A stretch of 64,000 nucleotides of DNA from Lysobacteraceae bacterium NML91-0213 (GCA_002798175.1 NWQL01000001.1:707095-771094), one strand, 5' to 3'. Positions 49,069-59,859 are shown, numbered from the stretch's first letter. The notes: generated from the sequence alone by a model not told the origin. Translations and numbers: made by a program.

Positions 49069-50565
49069 TCAGCGACGCCCGGCGGGAAAGCTGCCGAGCA
49101 CCCCGCGCACGATGCGATTGGTGATCGTGCGTGCCGCCTGCTTGCCGGCCGCCTCGATCACGCCCTGGCGGCGGCTGGTGCCGAACAGCCACTCGTTGAT
49201 GCGCCTGCCGATGCCGCCCTCGTCGGGCGCGGGCGCCTTCGCGGCCACGGGCGAGCCCGCCTGCGCATCGGCGCGGCGCGCCAGCAGTTCCGCTGCGGAT
49301 TCGCGATCCACCGTGGTCTCGTATTTCGCGCCGACCGGGCTGCTGGCGCGCAGTCGCGCACGCTCGTCATCGCTGATCGGCCCCATCCGGCAGCGCGGTG
49401 GTGCGACCAGCGTGCGCTCGACCGGCGAGGGCACCGCACGCGATCGGTCGGTGTCCTGCAGCGTGGAGACCAGTGCCTCGCCCGTGCCGAGTTGCGCGAT
49501 CGCCTGTTCGACGTCGAGCGCGGGGTTGGCGACGAAGGTTTCAGCCGCGGTGCGCACGGCCTTCTGGTCGCGCGGGGTGAATGCCCGCAACGCGTGCTGC
49601 ACCCGGTTGCCTAGCTGGCCGAGGATCTCGCCCGGCACGTCGTCCGGGAACTGCGAGCAGAAGTACACGCCCACGCCCTTGGACCGGATCAGCCGCACCA
49701 CCTGCTCGATGCGCTGGCGCAACGACGCCGGGGCATCGCGGAACAGCAGGTGCGCCTCGTCGAACACGAACACCAGTTTCGGGCGCTCGGGATCGCCGAC
49801 TTCGGGCAGGGTCTCGAACAGTTCCGACAGCAGCCACAGCAGGAAGGTCGAATACAGCCGGGGCTTGAGCACCAGCTGGTCGGCAGCCAGGATGCCGACC
49901 ACGCCGCGACCGGTGTGGTCGACGCGCATCAGGTCGTGCAGTTCCAGCGCGGGTTCGCCGAAGAAGGCCTCTCCGCCATCCTGCGACAGCCGCAACAGCG
50001 CGCGCTGGATGGCCGCCACGGTCTGCGCGCTGACCAGCCCGTACTCGGTGGAGATGCTCCGGCGTTCCTCGGCCACCCGTGCCAGCAGAGCACGCAGGTC
50101 GGCGAGGTCGAGCAGCAGCAGACCACGGTCGTCGGCAAGCTTGAACACGATGTCGAGCACGCCGGCCTGGGTGTCGTTGAGTTCGAGGATGCGCGACAGC
50201 AGCAACGGGCCCATCTCGCTGACCGTGGTGCGCACCGGGTGCCCCAGGCGCCCGTACAGGTCCCAGAAGATCGTCGGGCAGCCCTCCGGGCGGTAGTCCC
50301 CGATACCGATCGCGGCCACGCGCTCGCGCAGCTTCGCGCTGTCCTCGCCCGGCATGGCCAGGCCGGCGACATCACCCTTCACGTCGGCGATGAAGACCGG
50401 CACGCCAATGCGGGAAAAGCCTTCGGCCAGCGTCATCAGGGTCACCGTCTTGCCGGTGCCGGTGGCACCCGCCACCAGGCCATGGCGGTTGCCATAGCGG
50501 GGCTGCAGCACCACCGCGGCACCTGATGCGGTGGTCGTCGACCTGCCAACGAGGATCGGATCCAT
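49069..50565 (-). CDS. HerA-like (DUF853/YjgR-type) P-loop ATPase
   Basis: A 498-residue ATPase of the YjgR/DUF853 family, related to the HerA/FtsK motor superfamily. Walker A is GATGTGKTVTLM (33-44), Walker B VFVFDEAHLLF, with FCSQFPDDVPGEILGQLGNR near the arginine-finger region. The C-terminal part is basic and variable. GGGAG precedes the ATG at 50565. The biological function of the family is not known. No NurA nuclease partner or defence gene is adjacent, so a phage-defence role is not supported here. Confidence 0.9.
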   Translation of the reverse strand: MDPILVGRSTTTASGAAVVLQPRYGNRHGLVAGATGTGKTVTLMTLAEGFSRIGVPVFIADVKGDVAGLAMPGEDSAKLRERVAAIGIGDYRPEGCPTIFWDLYGRLGHPVRTTVSEMGPLLLSRILELNDTQAGVLDIVFKLADDRGLLLLDLADLRALLARVAEERRSISTEYGLVSAQTVAAIQRALLRLSQDGGEAFFGEPALELHDLMRVDHTGRGVVGILAADQLVLKPRLYSTFLLWLLSELFETLPEVGDPERPKLVFVFDEAHLLFRDAPASLRQRIEQVVRLIRSKGVGVYFCSQFPDDVPGEILGQLGNRVQHALRAFTPRDQKAVRTAAETFVANPALDVEQAIAQLGTGEALVSTLQDTDRSRAVPSPVERTLVAPPRCRMGPISDDERARLRASSPVGAKYETTVDRESAAELLARRADAQAGSPVAAKAPAPDEGGIGRRINEWLFGTSRRQGVIEAAGKQAARTITNRIVRGVLGSFPAGRR

Positions 50566-50688
50566 GAATGCTCCCGCGCATCTGACCCCGGCGATTCTAC
50601 GTGAGCCGACCGCGGCGCTGGCCGCCCTGGTTTGCCCGCGTGCGCCGGTCGCCGCTACCCTGCCGCTCCCGTTGCCGTCGAACACCGC

Positions 50689-52245
50689 ATGTCTCGCGCA
50701 TCCTCGTCTTCAGCCTTCCGTGCCCGCCGTCTTCCGGCCTGCCTGCTGCTCGCCGTCATCGCACCGCTGTTGGTGGTCACCGATGCATCCGCGCAATCGC
50801 GCCGCGACCGCGCCGCCGCGGAGACCCTGCAGGCCCGCATGGACCAGGCCGAACTGCGCTACCGCGAAGCGATGGTGCGGGTGCGCAACGAGGAGCCGGG
50901 CGCTGCCGCCGAAGGCGACGCCGCACTCGAGGACATGGAGGACGTGATGGTGGAATGCGGCCGCCAGCGCGGCTGCGATCCGGTGGCCTACGTCACCACC
51001 TTCAAGCGCCTGCTGAAAGCCGGCGCGGATTCGGCGAACGTACCGGCCGAGGGCGAGGAGTCCGATCCGTTCGATCCCGATCCCGACCGCATGGGCACCC
51101 TGCCGGGCACAGCCAGCGTTCCCGCGGGCGCGCAGGCCGCGGCACTGCTGACCGATGGCCAGCGGTTCGCCACCATGGTGCAGTTCAACCCGGCGGTGCA
51201 GGAAGGCATTCGCCGGTGGTTGACCGACATGCGCGTGCAGCTGCTCACCAGCTACGAGAACTACCAGTACATGCGTCCGCAGATGTGGCCCAACTTCGAG
51301 AAGGCCGGGCTGCCGGAGGCTTTGCTGTTCGGCATCCTGGCCAAGGAATCCAACGGCCGCGTGCATTCCACCTCGCGTGCCGGGGCCGCCGGGCCGATGC
51401 AGTTCATGTATGCGACCGGCCGCCGGTTCGGCATCGGCCCCGACGCCACCGGCTTCGATACCCGCTACGACCCGTACGCCGCGTCGCAGGCCAGTGCGGC
51501 CTACCTGACCGAGCGCATGCGCGAGCTCGACAACAACATCGAACTCGCGCTGGCCGGCTACAACGGCGGCGAGGGCCGCGCGCGTCGGGTGTTCAACGAG
51601 GGTGGAGTCAACTTCTGGGACGAATCTGTCTACAGCCAGTTCCCGCCGGAAACCCGCGACTACGTGCCGATGGTGATCGCCGCGGCGTGGCTGTTCCTGC
51701 ACCCGCGTCGTTACGGGCTGGAATTCCCGGATGTCGATACGCGCCCTGCGGTGCTGGCGCTGCAGAAGCCGGCGTCGATCTACGAGCTGACGATCTGCCT
51801 GGGCAGCAGCGGGTCGGCGCCCGGTTACATGCGCGTGCTGCGCAATCTCAACCCGCGCTACCGCGCCGACGAGGTGATTCCGGCAGGCACCCAGCTCAAC
51901 GTCACCGCGCGCGTGGTCAACCTCTACAACCGCTGGTGCACGCGCGGCTCGCGTGCGCAGCTCGCGCACGAACTGGTGCGCAGCGATCCGGCCCATGCGG
52001 TGGTGCGCCTGGGTGCGGTGGAGCCGATGCGCACGCCGGCGGCGGCGTCGGCTGTTCCCGCCGCCGTGGTGGCGGACACGCCCGCGGCCCGCAGGCATCG
52101 CGTCAACCGGGGCGAAACCCTCGGGCGCATCGCCCAGCGCTATGGCTGCGACCTCGGCACGCTGGCGCGCGCCAACGAATTGCGCGCGCCGTCGTATGCC
52201 ATCCGCCCGGGACAGGAACTGACCCTGGCCGGTTGCAGCGGTTAG
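50689..52245 (+). CDS. MltD-like lytic transglycosylase with LysM domain
   Basis: A 518-residue exported murein transglycosylase. The signal peptide covers about 1-36 (ending TDASAQ). After a helical region comes the lysozyme-like domain with catalytic Glu220 in AKESNGR, followed by GAAGPMQFM and ALAGYNGGEGR. One LysM peptidoglycan-binding module ends the protein (HRVNRGETLGRIAQRYGCD, about 466-515). It remodels peptidoglycan during growth. The start MSRASSSS is chosen for the signal peptide. Confidence 0.92.
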   Translation: MSRASSSSAFRARRLPACLLLAVIAPLLVVTDASAQSRRDRAAAETLQARMDQAELRYREAMVRVRNEEPGAAAEGDAALEDMEDVMVECGRQRGCDPVAYVTTFKRLLKAGADSANVPAEGEESDPFDPDPDRMGTLPGTASVPAGAQAAALLTDGQRFATMVQFNPAVQEGIRRWLTDMRVQLLTSYENYQYMRPQMWPNFEKAGLPEALLFGILAKESNGRVHSTSRAGAAGPMQFMYATGRRFGIGPDATGFDTRYDPYAASQASAAYLTERMRELDNNIELALAGYNGGEGRARRVFNEGGVNFWDESVYSQFPPETRDYVPMVIAAAWLFLHPRRYGLEFPDVDTRPAVLALQKPASIYELTICLGSSGSAPGYMRVLRNLNPRYRADEVIPAGTQLNVTARVVNLYNRWCTRGSRAQLAHELVRSDPAHAVVRLGAVEPMRTPAAASAVPAAVVADTPAARRHRVNRGETLGRIAQRYGCDLGTLARANELRAPSYAIRPGQELTLAGCSG

Positions 52246-52283
52246 GGTTTGTCGCGCAGCGGCGTGGCCGCGCGGCGGTGAGT

Positions 52284-53147
52284 TCAGGCCGCGCGCGTGG
52301 CGAGCCGCTGGCCCAGCCGAACCGCCACTTCCGGGCCCAGTGCCGGCGAGAGCGTGGCCACGCCCGGCGGCAGCAGCACGATCACCGTCGATCCGTAGTT
52401 GAAGCGCGCCATCTCCGCGAAGCGCTCGATGACGATGCCGCGCCCGCGGTAGTCCTTGCGGGTGATGCTGCGCGCGTACTTCGGGATCTCCACGCCGCTC
52501 CAGATGGTCTCGACCCCGGACACCAGCAGTGCGCCCACCATCACCATCGCCATCGGCCCGAAGTCGGTGTCGAAATGGCAGACCAGGCGCTCGTTGCGCG
52601 CGAACAGCCGTGGGACCGCGGCCACCGCGGACGGTCCCACGCTGAACAAACGGCCGGGGACGTGCACCGTTTCGCGCAGCTCGCCGGTCCATGGCATATG
52701 GACGCGGTGGTAGTCGCGCGGCGACAGGTAGATGGTGGCGAACAGGCCGCCATCGAAGGCTTCGGCATCCGCATCGCTGCCCAGCAGCTCGCCTGCGGTA
52801 TAGGAGCGTCCCTTGGCCTGGAAGATGCGGCCGCGCTCGTCGGGGTGGCCGATGGTGCCGCACTGGCTGACACGGCCATCCGCGGGTATCAGCAGGGCGC
52901 GCGGATCCGGATCCGCCACGTGCACGCCTTCGCGCAGCGCACGGGTGAAGAACGCATTGAAGCTGGCATAAGCCTGCGGGTCCGACTCGACCGCCTCGCC
53001 GAGGTCCACGCCGAAACGGCGGACCACGGTGTCGATCAGCCAGCGCCTGACCCGTGGGTTCTCGGAATAGGCCAGCCGGCGGGCGAGCCCGGACAGCAGG
53101 CGATGCGGCAGGACGTGGGTGAGCGGGGTGATCGGATCGAAGGCCAT
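52284..53147 (-). CDS. psd: phosphatidylserine decarboxylase proenzyme
   Basis: A 287-residue membrane-associated enzyme making phosphatidylethanolamine. The self-cleavage site is Gly252-Ser253 in [11 protein letters not shown]; the residue before Gly is Tyr rather than the more usual Leu. Other family blocks are [32 protein letters not shown] and [12 protein letters not shown]. The frame stays open far upstream across other genes, but the ATG at 53147 matches family N-termini. It is followed on the same strand, upstream, by the SCO gene. Confidence 0.94.
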   Translation of the reverse strand: MAFDPITPLTHVLPHRLLSGLARRLAYSENPRVRRWLIDTVVRRFGVDLGEAVESDPQAYASFNAFFTRALREGVHVADPDPRALLIPADGRVSQCGTIGHPDERGRIFQAKGRSYTAGELLGSDADAEAFDGGLFATIYLSPRDYHRVHMPWTGELRETVHVPGRLFSVGPSAVAAVPRLFARNERLVCHFDTDFGPMAMVMVGALLVSGVETIWSGVEIPKYARSITRKDYRGRGIVIERFAEMARFNYGSTVIVLLPPGVATLSPALGPEVAVRLGQRLATRAA

Positions 53148-53152
53148 CGGCG

Positions 53153-53836
53153 TCAGCGTGATTCGGTGAGCAGGCGCAGGTCTGCGGCGATCGCCGCGGG
53201 GTCGAACGGTGGCGAGATCACGCCGGCCATCCGCGCCTGCGGGTCGAGCACCGCCATCGCGGCGGAATGATCGATCGTGTACTGGTTGGCCGCGGCGCCC
53301 TCGGGGCCCGGGACCTTCATGAACACCAGCGACAGCGAACGCGTAAAGGCTTCCAGCGCGGGAATGTCCGCGGTTGCCGCCAGGGTGTCGCGGTGGAACG
53401 CAGCGGCGTACTCGCCCACGCGCTCGGGGGTATCGCGTTCCGGATCGACCGATACGAACAGCACGCGGGGTCGCACGGCATCGGGCAGGTCCTCCCACTG
53501 GCGCTGCGCCTGGCCGAGTTCCGCGAGCGTGGTCGGACACACGTCCGGGCAGAACGTGAAACCGATGAACACCACGGTCCAGTGGCCCTGCAGTTCGCCG
53601 GGCACCAGCTGGGTGCCATCGGACTGCTGCAGCGAGAACGGCGGCAACGCGCGCGGCTGCGGGAACAGCGTGATCGCCTGCGTCTGCGGCGGGCGGGTGG
53701 ACGGGTCGGCGAAGTACTTCTGGGCGACCAGCAGGCCGAGGCCCGCGGCCAGCGCGAACACGAGGATGACGATGGTGGTACGACTGAACAAGGCGATATC
53801 CACTGGGTTTTGCGCCCATGATACCCGCCGCCCCAT
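53153..53836 (-). CDS. SCO1/SenC-family copper chaperone
   Basis: A 227-residue membrane-anchored thioredoxin-fold protein for copper delivery to cytochrome oxidase. One N-terminal transmembrane helix lies at about 22-42. Copper ligands are CPDVC ([16 protein letters not shown]), with the later His in YTIDHSA. The ATG at 53836 has GGAAAG close upstream; a GTG at 53803 would shorten the cytoplasmic stub. It is five bases ahead of psd, so co-transcribed. It is divergent from prmB. Confidence 0.91.
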   Translation of the reverse strand: MGRRVSWAQNPVDIALFSRTTIVILVFALAAGLGLLVAQKYFADPSTRPPQTQAITLFPQPRALPPFSLQQSDGTQLVPGELQGHWTVVFIGFTFCPDVCPTTLAELGQAQRQWEDLPDAVRPRVLFVSVDPERDTPERVGEYAAAFHRDTLAATADIPALEAFTRSLSLVFMKVPGPEGAAANQYTIDHSAAMAVLDPQARMAGVISPPFDPAAIAADLRLLTESR

Positions 53837-53891
53837 ATACTTTCCGGTCACCCGGCTTCCCCAGCCCGCCCGCACCCGGGCGGCATCGCGC

Positions 53892-54851
53892 ATGACCGAC
53901 GAACTGCACACGATCATCGACCTGATCCGCTACGGCGCCAGCCGTTTCAATGCGGCCGGGCTCACCTTCGGCCACAGCTACGACAACGCGCTGGACGAGG
54001 CCACCCAGCTCACCCTGCACGCACTGCACCTGCCGCACGACCTGTCGCCGGTCTATGGCCAGGCGCGGGTGACGCTGGCGGAGAAGGAAGAGGTGCTCGG
54101 TCTGTTCCTGCGCCGGATCGAGGAGCGCGTGCCGGCCGCCTACCTGACCGGGGAAGCGTGGTTTGCCGGGCTGAGCTTCAGGAGCGACCGCCGTGCGCTG
54201 GTTCCGCGGTCGCCGATCGCCGAGCTCATCCTGTCGGGCTTCGAGCCGTGGCTGGGCGGGCGCGAGGTGCGGCGTGCGCTGGACCTGTGCACGGGTTCGG
54301 GCTGCATCGGTATCGCGATGGCCCACTACAACCCCGACTGGCAGGTCGATGCCGCCGACATCAGCACCGAAGCGCTCTCGCTGGCGGAAGAGAACAAGGC
54401 ACGCCTGCTGGCCGACAACCTGCGCCTGATGCACTCGGACCTGTTCTCGGGCCTCGAGGGCGAGCATTACGACCTGATCGTCACCAACCCGCCCTACGTC
54501 ACCAATGACGAGACCGATGCGCTGCCGCGCGAGTACGGCTACGAGCCGGAACTCGGCCTGCGCGCCGGCGACGATGGCCTCGACCTGGTGCTGAGGATCC
54601 TGCGCGATGCGCCGCTGCATCTGACCGAGCACGGGCTGCTGATCTGCGAGGTCGGCGATTCCGAGCGCGCGGTCAACGCGCTGCTGCCGGAGCTGCCGCT
54701 GGCCTGGGTGGAATTCAAGGTGGGGCAGATGGGCGTGTTCGTGGTCGAGCGTCGCGACCTGGTCACCCACAACGCGCGCATCGCTGCACTCGCGGCGGAG
54801 CGCGAGGCCGTCGGCGTGGCGCCCACGGCCGCAGCCGGCGCGCTGTTCTGA
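53892..54851 (+). CDS. prmB: ribosomal protein L3 glutamine N5-methyltransferase PrmB
   Basis: A 319-residue S-adenosylmethionine-dependent enzyme that methylates a Gln of protein L3. The N-terminal helical domain is followed by the Rossmann domain with [15 protein letters not shown] and NPPY at 199-202. The length and PrmB-type N-terminus ([16 protein letters not shown]) distinguish it from PrmC. The prmB-aroC-asd order is typical. The ATG at 53892 is chosen because the upstream frame overlaps the divergent gene. Confidence 0.94.
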   Translation: MTDELHTIIDLIRYGASRFNAAGLTFGHSYDNALDEATQLTLHALHLPHDLSPVYGQARVTLAEKEEVLGLFLRRIEERVPAAYLTGEAWFAGLSFRSDRRALVPRSPIAELILSGFEPWLGGREVRRALDLCTGSGCIGIAMAHYNPDWQVDAADISTEALSLAEENKARLLADNLRLMHSDLFSGLEGEHYDLIVTNPPYVTNDETDALPREYGYEPELGLRAGDDGLDLVLRILRDAPLHLTEHGLLICEVGDSERAVNALLPELPLAWVEFKVGQMGVFVVERRDLVTHNARIAALAAEREAVGVAPTAAAGALF

Positions 54852-54887
54852 TCCGCTGCAGTCCCGACCTCGTCCTGTCCTGACCGC

Positions 54888-55988
54888 ATGTCCAATACCA
54901 CCGGCCAGCTGTTCCGGGTCACCACGTTCGGCGAATCGCACGGGCCGGCGATCGGCTGCGTGATCGATGGCTGCCCGCCCGGCATCGCGATCGCGCCCGA
55001 GGACTTCGCCCACGACCTGGCGCGCCGGGCCACCGGCCGCAGCCGGCATACCTCGGCGCGGCGCGAAGCCGACGAAGTGGAGATCCTGAGCGGCGTGTAC
55101 GGGGGCGTGACCACCGGTACGCCGATCGCGTTGCTGGTCCGCAACACCGACGCACGCAGCCGGGACTACTCGGCGATCGCGCAGCAGTTCCGGCCCGGCC
55201 ACGCCGACTGGAGCTACTGGCAGAAGTACGGCATCCGCGATCCGCGCGGTGGCGGGCGTGCGTCCGCGCGCGAAACGACGATGCGCGTGGCGGCCGCGGT
55301 GATCGCACGGCGATGGCTGCGCGAGCGCCATGGCGTCGAGGTCCGCGGGCACCTGTCGCGCCTTGGCGAATGGGTTCCCGGCGCGCACGACTGGACCGCG
55401 GTCGAAGCCAATCCGTTCTTCTGGCCGGCCCCGGCCGACGTGCCCGCGCTCGAGGCCTACATGGATGCGCTGCGCAGGTCCGGCGATTCGGTCGGCGCCG
55501 AGGTCACCGTGGTGGCCGACAGCGTGCCGCCCGGCTGGGGCGCGCCCGTCTACGGCAAGCTCGATGCCGAACTCGCCGCGGCGATGATGTCGATCAACGC
55601 GGTCAAGGGCGTGGAGATCGGCGCCGGCTTCGCGGCGGTGGTGCAGAAGGGCAGCGAGCACCGCGACGTGATGACGCCGCAGGGCTTCCTGAGCAACCAC
55701 GCCGGTGGCGTGCTGGGCGGCATCGCCACCGGCCAGCAGATCGTGGTGCGTACCGCATTCAAGCCGACGTCCAGCCTGCGCCTGCCGGTGCAGGGCCTGG
55801 ACGTCGACGGCAACGTGGTCGACGTGGTGACCACCGGCCGTCACGACCCCTGCGTCGGCATCCGTGCCACGCCGATCTGCGAGGCGATGCTGGCCCTGGT
55901 GCTGATCGACCAGGCACTGCGCCACCGCGCGCAATGCGGTGACGTGGGCGAGGTGTCGCCGCGGGTGCCGGGTGCCGGTGGCGGCTGA
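54888..55988 (+). CDS. aroC: chorismate synthase
   Basis: A 366-residue FMN-dependent enzyme converting EPSP to chorismate, the branch point to aromatic amino acids. Signature regions are [19 protein letters not shown] (17-35), [29 protein letters not shown] and the C-terminal [18 protein letters not shown]. It lies 36 bases after prmB. Confidence 0.97.
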   Translation: MSNTTGQLFRVTTFGESHGPAIGCVIDGCPPGIAIAPEDFAHDLARRATGRSRHTSARREADEVEILSGVYGGVTTGTPIALLVRNTDARSRDYSAIAQQFRPGHADWSYWQKYGIRDPRGGGRASARETTMRVAAAVIARRWLRERHGVEVRGHLSRLGEWVPGAHDWTAVEANPFFWPAPADVPALEAYMDALRRSGDSVGAEVTVVADSVPPGWGAPVYGKLDAELAAAMMSINAVKGVEIGAGFAAVVQKGSEHRDVMTPQGFLSNHAGGVLGGIATGQQIVVRTAFKPTSSLRLPVQGLDVDGNVVDVVTTGRHDPCVGIRATPICEAMLALVLIDQALRHRAQCGDVGEVSPRVPGAGGG

Positions 55989-56106
55989 ACTGCACTCGCC
56001 GGGCCGATCCGGCGGAGCCCACCGGGCCTGACTGTCCCCCGCCAACTCCGGCGCTTCGCGGCGCCTTCCGAATCTCCGTCATTCCGTTCTTCTCGAGACT
56101 TTCCCC

Positions 56107-57135
56107 ATGTCACAGCAACCACGCCTCTTCAACGTCGCCGTCGTCGGCGCCACCGGCGCCGTCGGCGAAACCATGCTGTCGATCCTGGCCGCGCGGAAAT
56201 TCCCGGTCGGCCGGCTGGTGGCGCTGGCCTCCGGGCGGTCGGCCGGGGGCTATGTCGACTTCGGCGACGACGAGGTGCTGGTACAGGAGCTGGCCGGGTT
56301 CGACCCGGCAGGCATCGATATCGCGCTGTTCTCGGCCGGAGGCGACGTCTCGCGCGAGTACGCGCCGAAGTTCGCCGCGGCCGGCGCGGTGGTGATCGAC
56401 AATTCGTCGGCCTTCCGCAACGACGACGACGTGCCGCTGGTGGTGGCCGAGGTCAACCCGGAAGCGATCGGCAACCGTCCGCGCGGCATCATCGCCAACC
56501 CCAACTGCTCGACGATGCAGATGCTGGTCGCGCTCGCTCCGCTGCACCGCGAGGCGCATATCGAACGCATCAACGTGGCCACCTACCAGTCGGTGTCGGG
56601 CGCCGGGCGCGCCGCGCTGGAGGAGCTCGGCCGCCAGACCGCCGCACTGCTGAGCTTCCAGACGCCGGAGCCCGAGCGCTTCCCGTTGCAGATCGCCTTC
56701 AACCTGATCCCGCAGATCGACGAGTTCCAGGACAACGGCTACACCCGCGAGGAGATGAAGCTGGTCTGGGAAACGCGCCGGATCCTCGGCGACGACGGCA
56801 TCCAGGTGAACGCGACCGCGGTACGGGTGCCGGTGTTCTACGGGCATTCCGAAGCGGTGGCGATCGAGACGCGTGACCCGCTCACCGCCGCGCGCGCGCG
56901 CGAACTGCTCGAGGCCGCACCCGGCGTGGTGGTGGTCGACGACCGTGCGCCGGGCGGATATCCCACTCCGGTGACGCACGCGTCCGGCAACGACGCGGTG
57001 TACGTCGGGAGGATCCGCAAGGACATCTCGCATCCGCGCGGCCTCGCCCTGTGGGTGGTATCGGACAACATCCGCAAGGGCGCCGCGCTCAACGCCGTGC
57101 AGATCGCCGAGCTGGTGGCCGGGCAGGGCGGTTGA
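56107..57135 (+). CDS. asd: aspartate-semialdehyde dehydrogenase
   Basis: A 342-residue NADPH-dependent enzyme of the lysine, threonine and methionine pathways and of diaminopimelate for the cell wall. The dinucleotide loop is VVGATGAVGETML near residue 12. Active-site Cys134 is in NPNCST, followed by TYQSVSGAGR. A pyrimidine-rich leader of 118 bases separates it from aroC. fimV starts 96 bases later, the same arrangement as in Pseudomonas-like genomes. Confidence 0.97.
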   Translation: MSQQPRLFNVAVVGATGAVGETMLSILAARKFPVGRLVALASGRSAGGYVDFGDDEVLVQELAGFDPAGIDIALFSAGGDVSREYAPKFAAAGAVVIDNSSAFRNDDDVPLVVAEVNPEAIGNRPRGIIANPNCSTMQMLVALAPLHREAHIERINVATYQSVSGAGRAALEELGRQTAALLSFQTPEPERFPLQIAFNLIPQIDEFQDNGYTREEMKLVWETRRILGDDGIQVNATAVRVPVFYGHSEAVAIETRDPLTAARARELLEAAPGVVVVDDRAPGGYPTPVTHASGNDAVYVGRIRKDISHPRGLALWVVSDNIRKGAALNAVQIAELVAGQGG

Positions 57136-57231
57136 GCCACGCCCGTCGTACAACGGCGGGTGCTTCGGCATGACCGACGTTGCACCGCGCAAGCACACGC
57201 GGATAGAGTCTGGGCCCCGAGGGGAGGCGTG

Positions 57232-59004
57232 ATGTCGAGGATCTGGCGGTCCATCCTGCTGCTGTGGCTGGCGCTGTGCGTCAGTGCGCCGGCGTTCGCG
57301 CTTGGCCTGGGGCAGATCCAGGTGCGCTCGCAGGCCGGCGAGCCGTTGCTCGCGGAAATCCCGGTGGTGTCCAGCGATCCCGCGGAACTGCAGCAGCTGC
57401 GGGCGCGGCTTGCCTCGCCGGAGACCTTTGCGCGGATCGGCCTGCAGGCCCCGCAGGGCGCGGTGTCCGACCTGCAGTTCAACGTCGCGCTGGATGCGCA
57501 GGGGCGACCGGTCATACGCGTCACCACGCTGCAGCCCGTGCAGGAGCCGCTGCTGACCTTCCTGGTCGAGGTCGACTGGGGGCAGGGGCGGCTGGTGCGC
57601 GAATATTCCGCGTTGCTGGATGCGCCCGACACCATCGCCGCGCCCGCGCAGCCGCCGATCCAGGCGCCGCTGCCGGCGCAACCGTCGACCGAGGGCCGCA
57701 TCGTTCGCGAAGCAGCGAGCGCCGCCGCCGACGATGGACAGGGCATCACGCCGCCGCCGGCCGAACCCGCGCCCACCACGGAGACCGCGGCGGTGCCGAC
57801 GCAGGCACAACCCGCCGCGCCGGTCGCAGCCACCGCGCAGCGTTCCACGCCTGGCGAATACGGGCCGGTGCAGGCCGGCGACACGCTCAGCCAGATCGTC
57901 CAGCGCATCGCGCCGGACGACAGCGTCAGCGTCAACCAGATGATGCTGGCGCTGTTGCGCAGCAATCCCGAGGCGTTCATCGGCGGCAACATCAACAGCC
58001 TGCGCCAGGGAGCGGTGCTGCGGATTCCCGCACGCGACGAGGCGCTGAGCGTCAGCACCCGCGAAGCCACGGCCGAAGTGCGTGCGCAGGTGGCGCGCTG
58101 GCGCGAACTGTCGCAGCCGGTGCCACAGCCCGGGCTGGCTGCCACGCCGGCCGACAGTGAGGCCGATGGCCGTACCGCGGCCGCACCACCGGCGGCGCAG
58201 GACGCGCGGCTGGAGATCGTGCCGCCCGGAGCGGGTGGAACCCAACAGGCAGCAACCCGGTCGGGCATTTCCGCCGGTGGCGAGGGCGACATGTTTCGAC
58301 AGGAACTGCAACAGGCACAGGAAACGGTGGCCGCGCGCGAGGCGGAGGTGGAGGAGCTCAAGGCGCGGCTGGCGGAGCTCGAACGCCTCCAGCAGCAGCA
58401 ACAGCAGCTGATCGCCCTCAAGGACAGCGAACTCGCCGCCGCGCAGCAGCGGCTGGAAACCAGCAACCAGCAGGCGGCCGCGGAAGGCGCGGGTGCCATG
58501 CCGTGGATCCTCGGTGGTCTTGGCCTGCTGCTGCTCGGCGTGCTGGTGTTCTGGCTGCTCAACCGTCGCAGCCGGCAACCGGCGTTCCGCGCGCCGTCCG
58601 CAGCAGCGGCGTCTTCCGGCGCTCCGGTCGTGCCGGCGGCACCGGCGCCGGTGCCCGTCGCGGGCAAGCCGACCTGGCATGCGACAGGCGCCACGGCGTC
58701 CACCGACCCTGGGCCTGCGGCGGTTGATCCACGCGCCGAAGCGATGGCCGCCAGCCGCAGCGCCGCGGTGACCCCGCCGGCCTCCGCTCCTGCTGCGCCG
58801 CCCCCTGCTGCGCCGGCGGGCGATGGTGATGCGGTCGCCGACGCGCTGGAAGACGCGCAGGGGCAGGAGCGCATCGAGCTGGCCCGTGCCTACGTGGAAC
58901 TGGGCGACGTGGAGACCGCACGCACGCTGCTGCAGGAAGTGGTGGACTGCGGCACCCCGGCAGTCCGTGGCGAAGCCGCGCAACTGCTCAGCGAACTCGC
59001 CTGA
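57232..59004 (+). CDS. FimV-family inner-membrane protein
   Basis: A 590-residue protein of the FimV/HubP family, which organises cell poles and type IV pili and twitching. A signal peptide (about 1-22) is followed by the FimV N-terminal domain (LGQIQVRSQAGEPLLAEIPV), an Ala/Pro linker, and a LysM-like module (YGPVQAGDTLSQIVQRI). A coiled coil with six consecutive Gln precedes a transmembrane helix at 423-443. The C-terminal TPR-like FimV tail follows (IELARAYVELGDVETARTLL). GGGGAGG precedes the ATG. Shorter than the 900-residue Pseudomonas protein. Confidence 0.9.
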   Translation: MSRIWRSILLLWLALCVSAPAFALGLGQIQVRSQAGEPLLAEIPVVSSDPAELQQLRARLASPETFARIGLQAPQGAVSDLQFNVALDAQGRPVIRVTTLQPVQEPLLTFLVEVDWGQGRLVREYSALLDAPDTIAAPAQPPIQAPLPAQPSTEGRIVREAASAAADDGQGITPPPAEPAPTTETAAVPTQAQPAAPVAATAQRSTPGEYGPVQAGDTLSQIVQRIAPDDSVSVNQMMLALLRSNPEAFIGGNINSLRQGAVLRIPARDEALSVSTREATAEVRAQVARWRELSQPVPQPGLAATPADSEADGRTAAAPPAAQDARLEIVPPGAGGTQQAATRSGISAGGEGDMFRQELQQAQETVAAREAEVEELKARLAELERLQQQQQQLIALKDSELAAAQQRLETSNQQAAAEGAGAMPWILGGLGLLLLGVLVFWLLNRRSRQPAFRAPSAAAASSGAPVVPAAPAPVPVAGKPTWHATGATASTDPGPAAVDPRAEAMAASRSAAVTPPASAPAAPPPAAPAGDGDAVADALEDAQGQERIELARAYVELGDVETARTLLQEVVDCGTPAVRGEAAQLLSELA

Positions 59005-59076
59005 CCGACCCCGCCGGCGGATGACGCCGGCAGCCCCGCGTTCTAGGATGCCGGTCCCCCCGCGATCGGTATCTCC

Positions 59077-59859
59077 ATGCGTTTCGCCCTTGGTGTCGAA
59101 TACGACGGCACCGCCTTCCTCGGCTGGCAACGGCTGAGCCAGCCCGGCACCGACGGGCCGCCAACGCTGCAGGCCGCGCTGGAAGCCGCACTGTCGAGCG
59201 TGGCCGATGCGCCGGTCGACACGGTCTGTGCCGGCCGCACCGACGCCGGCGTGCACGGCCTCTGCCAGGTCGTGCATTTCGAGACCGACGTGGTGCGCGA
59301 TCCGCGTGCGTGGGTACTGGGCACCACCGGCCGGCTGCCGCCCGCCGCCGCGGTGCGCTGGTGCGTGCCGGTGCGCGACGATTTCCACGCCCGGTTCTCG
59401 GCACGCGCGCGGCGCTACCGCTACCGGCTGCTGGACCGGATGGTGCGCCCTGCGCTGGGCCGCCAGTACCTCGCGTGGTCGCGCCGCCCGCTCGACGCCG
59501 GGGCGATGCATCGCGCCGCACAGGCCCTGCTGGGCGAGAACGACTTTTCCAGCTTCCGCACCGTGCACTGCCAGGCCCCGCACGCGCGGCGCAACCTGCA
59601 GCGCATCGAGGTCCGCCGCGAGCAGGCGGAGATCGTCATCGATGTGCAGGCCAATGCTTTCCTGCATCATATGGTGCGCAACATCGTCGGCTCGCTGATG
59701 GAAGTCGGCGCCGGCGAACGGCCCGAGGCGTGGATCGCCGAGGTGCTGGCCGCACGCGACCGTACCCAGGCCGGCCCGACCGCCCCCTCTGCGGGGCTGG
59801 TCTTCGTCGGCCCCCTGTATCCCCCCGAATGGGGGCTCCCTGACGAGGTCACCGAGTGA
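59077..59859 (+). CDS. truA: tRNA pseudouridine(38-40) synthase TruA
   Basis: A 260-residue enzyme that makes pseudouridine at positions 38-40 of the anticodon stem. The catalytic Asp56 lies in [20 protein letters not shown] at the N-terminus and [15 protein letters not shown] in the C-terminal half are family-typical. The stop overlaps the trpF start (GTGA), linking truA with the tryptophan genes as in other gammaproteobacteria. Confidence 0.97.
   Translation: MRFALGVEYDGTAFLGWQRLSQPGTDGPPTLQAALEAALSSVADAPVDTVCAGRTDAGVHGLCQVVHFETDVVRDPRAWVLGTTGRLPPAAAVRWCVPVRDDFHARFSARARRYRYRLLDRMVRPALGRQYLAWSRRPLDAGAMHRAAQALLGENDFSSFRTVHCQAPHARRNLQRIEVRREQAEIVIDVQANAFLHHMVRNIVGSLMEVGAGERPEAWIAEVLAARDRTQAGPTAPSAGLVFVGPLYPPEWGLPDEVTE

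Noticed and set aside
49069-50565. HerA-like ATPase as part of a phage-defence system
   Set aside because: It matches the stand-alone YjgR/DUF853 type. Neighbours are greB, an NlpE-like lipoprotein and a lytic transglycosylase, with no nuclease or effector gene.
52284-56045. Open reading frame of 1253 codons on the minus strand running across SCO, prmB and aroC into psd
   Set aside because: Only the last 287 codons are psd. The rest mirrors GC-rich codon use of genes on the opposite strand or in other frames and has no family similarity.
58390-58411. Six-glutamine run in FimV as an expanding repeat
   Set aside because: The run lies in a coiled coil where Gln is common, is encoded by mixed codons context and is short. 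No sign of instability.
56110-59670. Open minus-strand frame of 1186 codons antisense to asd, fimV and truA
   Set aside because: The composition is His/Arg/Gln/Gly-rich in the way expected of antisense frames in high-GC DNA. The plus-strand genes are certain, and there is no start signal.
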